A DNA stretch of 47,387 nt, from positions 1 to 47,387 of the forward strand of contig JAGAMY010000025.1 of assembly GCA_017624495.1 (NCBI GenBank), written 5' to 3'. The notes beneath the pieces are model-generated. The model did not search any database, was not told the DNA's origin, and worked only from the letters and a program-made list of their open reading frames with translations. Position numbers and translations under genes: made by a program. This DNA comes from Lachnospiraceae bacterium (lineage in GTDB: Bacteria; Bacillota; Clostridia; Lachnospirales; Lachnospiraceae). Below, piece by piece: positions 8,917 through 18,800 of the stretch (positions are counted from its first letter, which is position 1; each line of letters opens with the position of its first letter).

Positions 8917-8946
8917 GCAAAAAAACAGAGGAATTTCTCCCTCTGT
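8917..8946 (-). terminator. Terminator of the GHKL kinase/LytTR operon
   Basis: On the minus strand the stem ACAGAGG / CCTCTGT (8940-8946 with 8925-8931) is followed by seven T. It begins 9 nt after the stop of the LytTR regulator gene. This is a standard intrinsic terminator. Confidence 0.8.
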
Positions 8947-8954
8947 CTACAATT

Positions 8955-9647
8955 TTATGCATTTGCATATTCATATTTCCAATTTAAATACCTCTGCTTA
9001 AATTCAGAGCTTTTCCGAATGCTTAAAAATATATTTTCTCCATTTTTCAAATCTAAATCTATACGATTAATAGTCTTCACCATATCCAGATTAACAATGT
9101 ACGATTTATGACATCGAAAAAATGCATTTCCCAACATTTTCTCAATTTCTGCCATTCCCATTTTACTATTGAATTTTTTGTCCCATGTATGAATAATAAT
9201 ATTTCTTTTTTCGGTTTCTACATATACAATCTCTTTCAATTCAAATATTTTATCTCCCATACCGATAATTGGAACGAGGATTTTCTTATTTTTTGCAAAT
9301 AGTTTTTTTATCGCAAATACTGCCTCCTTTAATTCTTCATCCACATTTACTTTATCTAAGTAACGAAATGCATTTACTGCAAATCCACGTTTAACCATTT
9401 CTGCATGAGTAGTTAAAATCATAATTATAGCATCTGAATTATATTCTTTATACTCTGCTGCCGTTTCAAACCCATCTTTCGCTCCCATTTCCACATCCAT
9501 AAAAACAATTTCATACTTCTCTGCTCTTTCCAAAAAAGCTTCTCCAGATGAAAATACCTGAATATCTGCTTCCGGAAAATATGCTTCTACCTTTGGATAA
9601 ATGACTTTTCTCCATCTTTCTTCATCATCTACTAACGCTATTTTCAT
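8955..9647 (-). CDS. LytTR-family response regulator (AgrA-like)
   Basis: The 230-residue protein has an N-terminal receiver domain (ALVDDEE, phospho-acceptor Asp51 in VFMDVEMG, and the later LTTHAEMVKRGFAVNAFRYL). A C-terminal LytTR DNA-binding domain spans about 130-225 (ELKEIVYVETEKRNIIIHTW, then FFRCHKSYIVNLDMVKTI). It overlaps the kinase gene by 23 nt, so the pair is translationally coupled. LytTR regulators bind direct repeats and often control peptide-dependent virulence or bacteriocin genes. Candidate sites lie on both sides of this operon. No AgrB or AgrD homologue is seen nearby. Confidence 0.92.
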   Translation of the reverse strand: MKIALVDDEERWRKVIYPKVEAYFPEADIQVFSSGEAFLERAEKYEIVFMDVEMGAKDGFETAAEYKEYNSDAIIMILTTHAEMVKRGFAVNAFRYLDKVNVDEELKEAVFAIKKLFAKNKKILVPIIGMGDKIFELKEIVYVETEKRNIIIHTWDKKFNSKMGMAEIEKMLGNAFFRCHKSYIVNLDMVKTINRIDLDLKNGENIFLSIRKSSEFKQRYLNWKYEYANA

Positions 9648-10941
9648 CCCATCCTCCTGTGTGATATAATCTTACTTTAACTATAAATCTTTGATTTTCT
9701 GTTTGAATATGCATGAATCCTTTATTCTTTTCTACACACTTTTCAACATTCTCCAGCCCCATACCATGATATTCTTTATCTTTCTTTTTCGTAGATATTT
9801 TTCCATCCTTTATAAGAATTTCTCCTGCGTAGTCATTCTCAAAATGGAAAATAATTTCATCATCATTATAACGAATCCCTAAAAAAATCCGATGTTCATT
9901 TCCTTTTTGCGCTGCCTCTTGCGCATTGTTTAACAGATTAGAGAATATTGTGCACAAATCATATGCAGACAAATCACATGAAACTGGAAAATACCCCTTT
10001 ACCGTAAATTGTATGCCCTGCTTTTTACATTCAGCATCGCACTTATTTAATATGGCATCCACAATATTATTATTTACAGAAATATTTTTTTCAAATGCCG
10101 TCATTGTGCCATTCATTTCTGTTAAATGCTGTTCTATTTCTTCATATTGCTTCTTTTGCAAATAAGATTGCAGAACATACATATGACTTCTTAAATCATG
10201 CCGGAATCGCTTTGTTTCAGCTTCTCTATGTTCTAAATACCTGTAATGTTCAATTTGGTTTTCTAAATATTTTTGGGTAACCCGTTCTTTTTCTCTTGAT
10301 TCATTTCTAGACACTATTAATAATAATACCAATAAAATCTGAAAAAATATACCAAGAATGACAATAATATATGCTATTCTCAGATTCCAATCATATGTAA
10401 ATTGTTCCATAGCTATCACAGCGCCACCTAATGCAATCAATACATAAGCATCGGCTACAACTAAAACAGTAAATAAAATCATATATGAAATTCCAATGGA
10501 TTTTAATTTACCTTTGCCAACCCTTTTCAACTGCCATCCTACAATCAAAAGAAAACTCACTGTAAAAATTTGTGTCCAAAAATTAGCAACAAAATCTTCT
10601 TTTATATTTGATGTATTTATAAATGCATCAAATAATGTATATGCCATTGCATCCAATAATGAAATCAAAAACATTGACCATACACCAACAAATAGCAATC
10701 TTGTTCTTTTCTCCTCATAAATCAGCATAAATACCAGCCAAACTGCCAGTACATATATAAATAAAGAAAAACCTGTCATTGACAAATAAATTGTTACAAA
10801 AGATGAAGATATTGAAACACCAACTGCAAGAATGTATTTCTGTAATGTTCTATTTTTTGAAAAAGAAAAAAAGCATTCTCCCAATATAATAAATTTTAAC
10901 CAATGAAGCATATCTAAAAACAAATTTTCAAAAACAGACAT
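9625..10941 (-). CDS. GHKL sensor histidine kinase (AgrC-like)
   Basis: This 438-residue kinase has about six transmembrane segments in residues 1-215. The dimerisation His is near 248 in RFRHDLRSHMYVLQSYL. A GHKL-type ATPase follows (N-box FSNLLNNAQEAAQKG near 336, G-box YHGMGLENV near 400). This matches AgrC/ComD kinases that sense secreted peptides, paired with the overlapping LytTR regulator. The signal is unknown: no peptide processing or export genes are adjacent, except perhaps the Bce-type transporter upstream, which belongs to its own module. Confidence 0.9.
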   Translation of the reverse strand: MSVFENLFLDMLHWLKFIILGECFFSFSKNRTLQKYILAVGVSISSSFVTIYLSMTGFSLFIYVLAVWLVFMLIYEEKRTRLLFVGVWSMFLISLLDAMAYTLFDAFINTSNIKEDFVANFWTQIFTVSFLLIVGWQLKRVGKGKLKSIGISYMILFTVLVVADAYVLIALGGAVIAMEQFTYDWNLRIAYIIVILGIFFQILLVLLLIVSRNESREKERVTQKYLENQIEHYRYLEHREAETKRFRHDLRSHMYVLQSYLQKKQYEEIEQHLTEMNGTMTAFEKNISVNNNIVDAILNKCDAECKKQGIQFTVKGYFPVSCDLSAYDLCTIFSNLLNNAQEAAQKGNEHRIFLGIRYNDDEIIFHFENDYAGEILIKDGKISTKKKDKEYHGMGLENVEKCVEKNKGFMHIQTENQRFIVKVRLYHTGGWDENSVSR

Positions 10942-10980
10942 AATTCCTCCCTTATTCCAAGCAAATCTATCTATTATTAT

Positions 10981-11008
10981 AGTATAACAGATATTTTTTT
11001 ATCATAAA
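10981..11008 (-). promoter_or_regulatory. Predicted proximal promoter of the GHKL kinase operon
   Basis: On the minus strand, TTTATG (11003-11008) and TATACT (10981-10986) are 16 nt apart, about 40 nt before the ATG. The ribosome site GGGAGGAATT precedes the start codon. The -35 match is weak. Confidence 0.35.
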
Positions 11009-11121
11009 AGGGGAACTATCATTGTTAATTTAACCTTTACATGCCTAATAACGCTAATATTATATTGCGTAACACGCCTTGTCCTTTCCGTATATACTTT
11101 TCATATTATCCGGACAAGACC

Positions 11122-11188
11122 ATCATACATTTTTCTCAAAATTTTTAAATAGAAAATGCGCAAACGTCGTTTTTTCTGCGCAAACGTT
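11122..11188 (-). promoter_or_regulatory. Tandem 20-bp-period repeats and -10 element upstream of the kinase operon
   Basis: TGCGCAAACGTC (11157) and TGCGCAAACGTT (11177) repeat with a 20-bp period. GAAAATGCGCAAACGTCG and the following T-run are identical to the copy at 8871. A -10-like TATGAT on the minus strand (11122-11127) lies 29 nt downstream, matching the 28-nt spacing at the subtilase promoter. This suggests that the LytTR system also controls its own operon or a short leader transcript. Confidence 0.5.
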
Positions 11189-11192
11189 AAAA

Positions 11193-11236
11193 AAGAACTG
11201 CAATTCACCAAAAAAAGTAAATCACAATTCTTTTTT
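11193..11236 (-). terminator. Terminator after bceB
   Basis: An imperfect inverted repeat lies 7-50 nt past the bceB stop. It pairs AAGAA 11193-11197 with TTCTT 11228-11232, with further TG/CA and ATT/AAT pairing inside. On the minus strand it ends in a T-run. It would end the BceRSAB transcript. Confidence 0.55.
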
Positions 11237-11242
11237 CAATAC

Positions 11243-13279
11243 TTACTTACTCACAATCTCATAATATACCCTAGACGTAATTCGATATACAATCACATAA
11301 AGCACCGCAAATATCAAAATACTAACCACTGTCGTCCAAACAAACAGTGCATGATTCATCAACCCAAATAGCAAGAGCAGCTTTTCTATCACCGGAAATG
11401 CAAAGGCTAAATGCATGGCTGCTGCCACAAGCGGCAGGAAAAATACCGTTAACATCTGGGAATTTACGCTTTTTTTGATATCTTTCTTTGTCATACCAAC
11501 CTTTTGCATAATAGCAAATCTTGCTTCATCTTCAAAACCTTCGGCTGTCTGTTTGTAATAAATAATCAAAACCGTTGCCACTAAAAATACAATACTTAAA
11601 ATAATGCCAAGAAAGAATATCCCACCATCATTTGCATAAAATTCATCCCTGTTTGCTTCTAAACTTGCTACAAAATGCTCTGTAATGCCAAAATGTCCGT
11701 TATCTAAATGCTCCTGCATTTTTGCAGATATCTGCTCACACATATGGACATGGTCTTCTAATTTTCCCTGCATATTAAAGCTGTAATTCCACTGTAAACT
11801 TATCATATGGCTGCCATCATAGGCAACAAGTTCATTTAACTGTGCCAATTCTTTTTCTAAATCATCCACCACCACATACATAGCCGGTAAAATATCCATT
11901 CCCATCCCATTATCTTTCCAAAAACTATCCAGATTTTCAGCCACATGAAATGTTCCTCCATTATGAATATTTATCGTATCATAATCATATTCCATGCGAT
12001 GTGCATAGAGCAGTACTTCACCTTCTGCTAATTTTTTATCTGTTCCTAAAAGCCTGTTATAATCGTCAAGGGGCACAAAATACATTCCACATAAGCCCTC
12101 AAAGAAATTTTCACCTGAATTTTCTATCTTATTTACGTCTGTTTCAATTTCATTTCCTGTCCGATGACCGGTCACTGTCACATAGCGGTAATCTAAAAGC
12201 TTTTCTCCCATCTGGCTGTTATCTTTTAAAAGCTGCGCCATTTCTGTTCTTAAAACATCCATATTTTCGTCATTCATATCCGCTAACGAACGAAAATCCA
12301 CTTCTAAATTGATATCCCTTGGATAGCGCATGCGAAGACTGTCTTCTGTACCGATAAATAAACAGGAAGAAGCAGAAATCATCACTAACACCATTGTACC
12401 TAAAATACAAATGGAAGCTAACCCTGCACCATTCCGCTTCATACGGTATGCCATGGAAGAAACCGATACAAAATGGCTGGCTTTATAATAATATTTTTTA
12501 TTTTTCTGCAATATACGGCATATCAGCACAGAACCGCTGACAAACAACAGATATGTGGCTATAACCACCATCAGAACCGCTGTAAAAAACCATGACAATG
12601 CAGACAATGGGTCTTCAATTCCCACAGAAATTGCATATGCGATACCAAGCATAACCAGTCCCGCTAAACCTAAAAACCAGTTTGCTTTTGGCGGCTTTTC
12701 TCCGGTTTTATCGCTATTTAACAGCGTTACTACATTCGAAAAATGCATCTGACGCAATGTATTTAATAATATAACTGCAAAAATTATACAAAATACCTGT
12801 ATGGTCTTTTTGATTCCGTGAAAGGAAACAAATAAATCATAACTGATTTCCTGACGCATCATATTAATAAGTCCAAGCTCCGCAAGCTTTGAAAAAGCAA
12901 TTCCAAGTCCAATACCTGCAACGAGAGCAATGCCAAGTTCTATCAAAGTTTCCCAGAATACTATCCGGCTGATATTTTTCTTATTCATTCCAAGAATATT
13001 GTACAAAGCAAATTCTTTTTTTCTGGACCGAATTAAAAATGCATGGGTATAAAATAAAAATATTGCCGCAAAAATACCTATTATGTTACACCCCATCCCC
13101 AAAACCATGCGTAAAGTTCCTGTTCCACGAAGAAGATTTAAGCTTTCTAAATCAGCGAGTGCTGCCAATATATAGTACATCATCACCATGCCTACACAGG
13201 CGAATATATACGGCAGATACAATCGTTTATTTTTCTGCATGCCATTCCATGCTAATTTTACATACATTCCCTTTTTCAT
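11243..13279 (-). CDS. bceB: Bce-type ABC transporter permease (FtsX family)
   Basis: The 678-residue protein has the ten-helix BceB layout: one N-terminal helix, then FtsX-like helices (RSRKKEFALYNILGMNKKNISR is the typical cytosolic motif). A large extracellular domain follows at about 310-540, and the last three helices carry FAIMQKVGMTKKDIKKSVN. BceB partners BceA to sense and remove cell-wall-active peptides bound to lipid II cycle intermediates, and passes transporter activity to BceS. Its start overlaps the bceA stop by 4 nt. The exact peptide substrate cannot be told. Confidence 0.9.
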   Translation of the reverse strand: MKKGMYVKLAWNGMQKNKRLYLPYIFACVGMVMMYYILAALADLESLNLLRGTGTLRMVLGMGCNIIGIFAAIFLFYTHAFLIRSRKKEFALYNILGMNKKNISRIVFWETLIELGIALVAGIGLGIAFSKLAELGLINMMRQEISYDLFVSFHGIKKTIQVFCIIFAVILLNTLRQMHFSNVVTLLNSDKTGEKPPKANWFLGLAGLVMLGIAYAISVGIEDPLSALSWFFTAVLMVVIATYLLFVSGSVLICRILQKNKKYYYKASHFVSVSSMAYRMKRNGAGLASICILGTMVLVMISASSCLFIGTEDSLRMRYPRDINLEVDFRSLADMNDENMDVLRTEMAQLLKDNSQMGEKLLDYRYVTVTGHRTGNEIETDVNKIENSGENFFEGLCGMYFVPLDDYNRLLGTDKKLAEGEVLLYAHRMEYDYDTINIHNGGTFHVAENLDSFWKDNGMGMDILPAMYVVVDDLEKELAQLNELVAYDGSHMISLQWNYSFNMQGKLEDHVHMCEQISAKMQEHLDNGHFGITEHFVASLEANRDEFYANDGGIFFLGIILSIVFLVATVLIIYYKQTAEGFEDEARFAIMQKVGMTKKDIKKSVNSQMLTVFFLPLVAAAMHLAFAFPVIEKLLLLFGLMNHALFVWTTVVSILIFAVLYVIVYRITSRVYYEIVSK

Positions 13280-14040
13280 GCCAGTTCACCACCTGTCGCT
13301 AACAAGGTTAATGTATCGGATATCAACTGATACATCTGCTCATTGGTATTGTTTCCACGGTAAATTTGATGGAATACTTCACCGTCTTTGATAAAAAGAA
13401 CTCTGCCTGCGTTACTGGCAGCTTTTACGGAATGGGTAACCATCAAAATTGTCTGTCCGTTTTTGTTGATTTTACTAAATAAATGCAAAAGCTCATCGGA
13501 AGCTTTAGAATCTAAGGCTCCTGTTGGTTCGTCGGCTAAAATCAGTTTTGGATTGGTAATTAAAGCTCTGGCTACGGCTGCCCTCTGTTTTTGTCCACCG
13601 GAAACCTCATAGGGATATTTTTTCAACAATTCCACTATTCCCAATTCCTCTGCAATGGGCTGTAAACGCTTTGGCATTTCCTTATAATTTTTTCCAGCCA
13701 AAACTAACGGCAGATATATGTTATCTTCTATGGAAAAAGTATCTAACAAATTAAAGTCCTGAAAAACAAAGCCTAAATTATCTCTTCGGAATGCCGCTAT
13801 CTGCGATTCTTTAATTTTGGATAAATCCCTGCCATCTAAGAGCACATTGCCGGATGTTGCTTTATCTAAAGCAGCTAAAATATTTAACAATGTCGTTTTT
13901 CCTGAACCGGATTCACCCATTATAGCTACATATTCTCCCTGCTCAACACTGAAATTGACATTTTTTAATGCCTCTACTTTATTTCCACCAAAGCGGGTGG
14001 TATACACTTTCTTTAGTCCGTTTACTTCTAATATAGACAT
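13276..14040 (-). CDS. bceA: Bce-type ABC transporter ATPase
   Basis: This 254-residue ATPase shows Walker A GESGSGKTT (42-50), Q-loop GFVFQDFNLL, signature VSGGQKQRAAVARAL, Walker B LILADEPTGALD and the switch His in LMVTHS. It belongs to the LolD/MacB-like subgroup that energises FtsX-type permeases. The start is ATG at 14040 with AAAGGAGGA just before it. A BceR-type operator lies 93-106 nt upstream, so it probably has its own inducible promoter in addition to read-through from bceS. Confidence 0.94.
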   Translation of the reverse strand: MSILEVNGLKKVYTTRFGGNKVEALKNVNFSVEQGEYVAIMGESGSGKTTLLNILAALDKATSGNVLLDGRDLSKIKESQIAAFRRDNLGFVFQDFNLLDTFSIEDNIYLPLVLAGKNYKEMPKRLQPIAEELGIVELLKKYPYEVSGGQKQRAAVARALITNPKLILADEPTGALDSKASDELLHLFSKINKNGQTILMVTHSVKAASNAGRVLFIKDGEVFHQIYRGNNTNEQMYQLISDTLTLLATGGELA

Positions 14041-14132
14041 TACAAAAATCCTCCTTTTGAATTTCTGTAGTTAGTTTAACAAACAAAGGAATTGCTTACC
14101 ATTGCATTGGCTTACAATTCCCTTTTGAAATC

Positions 14133-14146
14133 TTACAGTTTTGTAA
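14133..14146. promoter_or_regulatory. BceR-type operator before bceA
   Basis: TTACA-GTTT-TGTAA at 14133-14146 matches the TnACA-N4-TGTAA dyad known for BceR-like regulators. A further half-site-like CTTACA lies at 14111-14116. It sits in the 112-nt gap between the kinase and the transporter genes, where BceR sites are found in Bacillus-type loci. A neighbouring regulator of this class (15155-15838) is the likely binder. Confidence 0.7.
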
Positions 14147-14152
14147 GAAGTG

Positions 14153-15142
14153 CTATTCTATTCCCAATTTCTTCTTTTCCAACTCAATTTTTATAATCGT
14201 TCCTTCACCAATCACCGATTCAGCGGATATCTTATGTCCTAATTTCTGACAAATCCGCTTGCACAGATATAAGCCGATTCCACTGGCTTTCTTATCATTG
14301 CGACCGTTATAACCTGTGTATCCTTTTTCAAAAACTCTTGGTAAATCCTCCGGTGCAATGCCAATTCCCGTATCTTTTATACACAAAACGTCAGAATCTT
14401 CCATAGTAATGGTAATACTTCCCTTTTTTGTGTATTTTAACGCATTTGATAATACCTGTTCAATGACAAAGGATAACCATTTTTCATCTGTCAAAACTCT
14501 GACATTTACCGATTCGTATTCTAGTCGAAGCTTTCTGGCTATGAACTCACTACGAAACTTCTTTACTGCACTTTTTAATATTTCATCCAAATCATATGCT
14601 TTAAAAACATAATCTGTGGAATCCGAACCTAATCTTAAGAAGGTCAGTACCATTTCCACATACTGTTCAACCCTAAGCAAATCCGACAGCAATTTGCGGG
14701 AAAAATCAGAATCCTCATTCTGTAAATGCAGCCGCATGGAGGCAATCGGGGTTTTAATCTGGTGTGCCCAAAGGGTGTAATACTCCACCATGTCCACATA
14801 ACGACAATCCGCCTGCGTAACAATTTCCTTCTGCCTTTGCCAAAGCCCTTTTAGCATCTGCTGGTAAGCACTTTCTTCTATACTTGCGGCTTCCGGCAAT
14901 TGCTCAATAAAATTCTCTGACATATTTTTTAACTTTTCTAACACCTCTAATTTCTGCTTTCTATGCCATATATCAAGGACTGCAAACACCATCCCAAATC
15001 CCACACAAAGAAGTGTCGGATACAACACAGCTTTAACAGGCAGATGATACAGCAAAAATGACAGCAAAAAAATTCCTACAAAGAATATCCAGATGGAAAT
15101 GATTTTTCTTTTCTCTTTTATATATTCCATAAAAAACTGCAT
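14153..15142 (-). CDS. bceS: Bce-type intramembrane-sensing histidine kinase
   Basis: This 329-residue kinase has two close transmembrane helices (about 14-32 and 38-55) and almost no extracellular loop, the hallmark of BceS-like kinases that read the transporter rather than the drug. The phospho-acceptor His is near 127 in WAHQIKTPIASMRLHL. ATPase motifs are EQVLSNALKYT (N-box), IKDTGIGIAPEDL and ASGIGLYLCKR. It starts 12 nt after the regulator gene. Confidence 0.92.
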   Translation of the reverse strand: MQFFMEYIKEKRKIISIWIFFVGIFLLSFLLYHLPVKAVLYPTLLCVGFGMVFAVLDIWHRKQKLEVLEKLKNMSENFIEQLPEAASIEESAYQQMLKGLWQRQKEIVTQADCRYVDMVEYYTLWAHQIKTPIASMRLHLQNEDSDFSRKLLSDLLRVEQYVEMVLTFLRLGSDSTDYVFKAYDLDEILKSAVKKFRSEFIARKLRLEYESVNVRVLTDEKWLSFVIEQVLSNALKYTKKGSITITMEDSDVLCIKDTGIGIAPEDLPRVFEKGYTGYNGRNDKKASGIGLYLCKRICQKLGHKISAESVIGEGTIIKIELEKKKLGIE

Positions 15143-15154
15143 TTTATTTCTCCA

Positions 15155-15838
15155 TTATCCGATAAGATATCCTACCCCAAACTTTGTGGCAATAAAATCA
15201 TGAAGTCCTGCGTTGTCTAGCTTTTTACGCAATCTTCCCACATTTACTGTGAGGGTATTTTCGTCTACAAAGCTGTCACTTTCCCAGAGTTTTTCCATAA
15301 GTTTTTCACGACTGACAACTTTTCCTTTATTTTCCATGAGAACATGAAGTATTTTATACTCATTTTTGGAAAGTTCGATTTTTTCTCCCTGAAAAGTGAG
15401 GGAATTATCCCCTGTATTTAATAATGCTCCACAGTGCTCAATAATCGGTACAGATGTCGCGAAATCATAGGTACGTCGCAGCATTGCCTGAATTTTTGCT
15501 ATCAAAACACTTTGGTCGAAGGGCTTGGCTATAAAATCATCAGCTCCCATGTTCATTGCCATAACAATGTTCATATTATCGGCTGCGGATGAAATAAAGA
15601 TAATCGGCACTTTTGATACTTTACGAATTTCGCTACACCAATGATAGCCATTGAAAAAAGGCAGTCCGATATCTAACAATAGCAAATGGGGATTAAATTC
15701 TGCAAACTCCGGCAGGATATTTCGGAAATTTTCTACGCATTTTACCTCTAATCCCCACATCATTGCCTGTTCCTTTATAGCTTCTGCAATTCCGGTGTCG
15801 TCTTCTATGATCATTAATCGAAAATCTACATCACGCAT
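15155..15838 (-). CDS. bceR: Bce-type OmpR-family response regulator
   Basis: The 227-residue regulator carries a receiver domain (IIEDD, Asp56 in LLLLDIGLP, Lys in DDFIAKPFDQ). A winged-helix DNA-binding domain follows (SKNEYKILHVLMENKGKVVS, then ENTLTVNVGRLRKKLD). It is first of the order bceR-bceS-bceA-bceB. It begins only 14 nt after the GH59 gene stop, so read-through from the glycosidase gene is likely unless an unseen promoter lies inside that gene's 3' end. Confidence 0.92.
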   Translation of the reverse strand: MRDVDFRLMIIEDDTGIAEAIKEQAMMWGLEVKCVENFRNILPEFAEFNPHLLLLDIGLPFFNGYHWCSEIRKVSKVPIIFISSAADNMNIVMAMNMGADDFIAKPFDQSVLIAKIQAMLRRTYDFATSVPIIEHCGALLNTGDNSLTFQGEKIELSKNEYKILHVLMENKGKVVSREKLMEKLWESDSFVDENTLTVNVGRLRKKLDNAGLHDFIATKFGVGYLIG

Positions 15839-15852
15839 GTTGCTACTCTTTC

Positions 15853-18800
15853 TTATTTTATTTTAATTTTAATCTTCGCCGTTTTATTCGTACCATCGGT
15901 AGATGCTGCAGTAATGGTGACTTTTTTGCCTTTTCCTGCTTTCTTTGTCTTTACAACACCATTTTTCACCGTTGCCCAGGCTTCGTTAGAAGATGTCCAC
16001 ACTAATTTCTTATTTACACTGCGACCTGTCGTCAGTATGGTCGTTTTAATTTTTAGCTGCTTTCCTGCTCTTACACTATTAGCTGCTTTTAATTTAATTT
16101 TCTTTACCGCATGTTTCATTAGCATAATCTTTACTGTTGCCTTTACACCACTTCCATCCACGGCTTTTGCCGTAATAGTAATGGTTTTTCCTGCTCCGGC
16201 TTTCTTAGTTGCTACCAATCCGTCTTCATTTACACTTGCATATGCATTTTTTGAAGATGACCACTCTAATTCAGATGTATCCGCATCCTCCGGCAAAACA
16301 ACAGGCTTTAAGGCTATTTTCTTTCCTGCTGCAATTTTCAGACTTTTTTCTGTGAACTTAATGCCTGTCACCAGTACCGCACCAGTTTCCTGTGGTTCTT
16401 CCTCCTTTGATGTTTCGGAATCATTTTTGATATTTTCATCTCCACCTGGTGTTTTATCATCATTTACTTTTTCAACGATTTTCAGATCCTTCAAGGCTGT
16501 TTCAAGTGCGACTTTTACTTCTGTAAGTTTTTCTACAGAAACATTTTCCTTTAATATAGCTTTTTCTGCTTTGGCAATTGCTGTCTGTAATACTTCCCAA
16601 GTTTCTTTTGTATATTCTTCTTCCACTAATATTTCAGCCTTTGCAATCACCTTTTTTAATTCCAGAACACATTCTTCCCTTGCTGCAATCTCTTTTGCTT
16701 CCGCTTTTGTCAATAAGCTGTCCATTGCATTCTGTAAACTTTCTGTAACCAAATGTATATCCTTCGCTGCAGCAGCTTCATTTTTCAGAATCACTTTTGC
16801 CTGAACTACAGCAGTTTCCAATATACTCCACGATTCTTCTGTATATTCTTCTGCTACTAAAGCACTTGTGTCGTTGACAACACTTTCCAGATAATTTGCA
16901 AAGATTTCTTCCTCTGAAAGAATTCCATTATAAATCATATAATTATCCAGATATCCCTTAAAGCCTTTTGACTCCTCCGGGTTTGCTTTACCAATCCGCA
17001 AAATTTCTGTATTACCAATGCTCTCACTTAAGTCATAAACAATATTTATACTCTCTGTCATTTCGCCATCTACATATAGCGTAATATTATTTTTTTCAAT
17101 TAATATATCTACATGTATCCAGTCTGTGCTGTCAGCCTGCACATAGATATTCTGACCTGTACCGCCTGTATTCTTTATACACTCTATCCAAAGTCCCGAT
17201 GCATCCTGAAAAATTCCTAAATATTCTTCATTATCCATCTGATCCTGTCCAGCGTATGCAGCATAAAAAATACAATTTCGTTCTCCGCTTTCTGCTTTTA
17301 CATCATAAGATACTGTAATTGCATTTTTTCCTGCCAGCAGACTGCTTCCATCTACGGCTGTCACTTCTAAATAGGTATCTGTCCCATTAAAATATAATGC
17401 CTTGTCTGCCAATGTTTTCGCTTTCAGCTTATAATCACCAAAAACTTCTGCTTTTGCTTTTCCGGCAGCAAATATACCATCTTTGGCATCTGTGTTAAAA
17501 TCTAAGTCAAATAACACATAAAATTCCAATGCTTCCCATGCGTATTCCAAATTTTCACACACAGCTACTATTTCACTTGATACAACGTCTGCATCCTTTA
17601 GTACATTTTCTGCATAAATCATCGCATTCTGTACTGCACTCCAGCTATCTTTTGTGTAGTCTTCTGCGGTCATTCCTTCTACTGCCTCTTTTATTTCTGC
17701 AAGCTTTGTACGCAATTTCTGTGCTGCTGCTTCTTTTTGCGCCTGTACTATGGTTTTTAACGCCTTTATTGCTGCATCGACATTTTCTTTTGCTGCGTGA
17801 ATATCTGTTGATACAGATACTTCACTTGCCATAACTGCCTCTGCTTTATCAATTGCGGCCTGCAATACTTCCCATGTTTCTTCTGTGTAATCTTCTTTGA
17901 CAAGCTTGTCCGCTTCTGCAAGTATTTCTGTCAATGCCTGCATATTTTCTGCTTTTGCTGCAATTTCTTCTGCCTCTTCTTTTGTCATTAAGCTTTCTTC
18001 TGCTTTTTCTATTTCCTCTAATACAGCATATACTCTATCAGTATCTGTGAGTTCAGGATTTTTAAGTATTTCTTCTGCCACAGTAATAACATCCTGCAAA
18101 GCCTGCCAGCTCTCTTCTGTATAATCAGCTTCATTAAGTACTTTTAGCATCTCTTTTACTTCTGTAAGTTTTGCTGTCAATTTTTTTATACTCTTATAAT
18201 CACAACCACTGCATACAGCCAACCAGCTAATAATCGGTGCATTGTTATCCATAGCCGTTAGGGTATATGTGACAAGTGTTTCCTCTTCTAACGTAATTTC
18301 AGTTGTATGTATAACGGGGTTTGCACTTGCACTTGCATTTACAATTCCTCCATCTATGGTTGTACCCTCATAAGAAACTGTCACTGCCATTGAACGCCCA
18401 ATTCTCCACCAGTCACAATGTCCGGAAATTATTTTATATGAACCTTCAGGCAATGTAAATGCATATGACAAAGTCTCTCCAACAGTGTTATTTGCTGCAT
18501 AAATCCCCGTTGCCATCTTGTCTTTTGTATTCAGATGTGATTTTGTAGCACAATCCTTATCCACCAGTCCCCATGTATTTTCAGCAGTTTTCAACTGATC
18601 GGATACTTCATTTATCAGCATATCTCCATATATGGATTTTACTGCTTCATAAGCTTCTGTTGTTGCATTTTCAGCCGGTTCGGCTTCTACCGTATCAATA
18701 AAATAATATGTAGGATTGAAAACTACAGTATCCACACCAAGCGAAACAGTTATCGGATAACCAAATAAATCCACAACGTTCTGCACAGTGCCAATAATAT

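Larger units (their letters stand above)
10942..11242. other. Intergenic region before the GHKL kinase
   Basis: About 300 nt with no convincing gene. From right to left it holds the bceB terminator (11193-11236), tandem repeats (11157-11188) with a -10-like element (11122-11127), a hairpin pairing CTTGTCC 11078-11084 with GGACAAG 11112-11118, a 14-codon open frame (11060-11104, minus, no clear ribosome site), and a promoter-like pair close to the kinase gene. Confidence 0.6.

Noticed and set aside
8876-8930. CRISPR-like short repeats
   Set aside because: There are only two units plus a weak third, with 20-bp period and no spacers or cas genes.
10942-11242. AgrD-like autoinducer gene next to the GHKL kinase
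   Set aside because: No frame with an amphipathic leader, Cys-containing core and acidic tail plus ribosome site was found; only a weak 14-codon frame exists.
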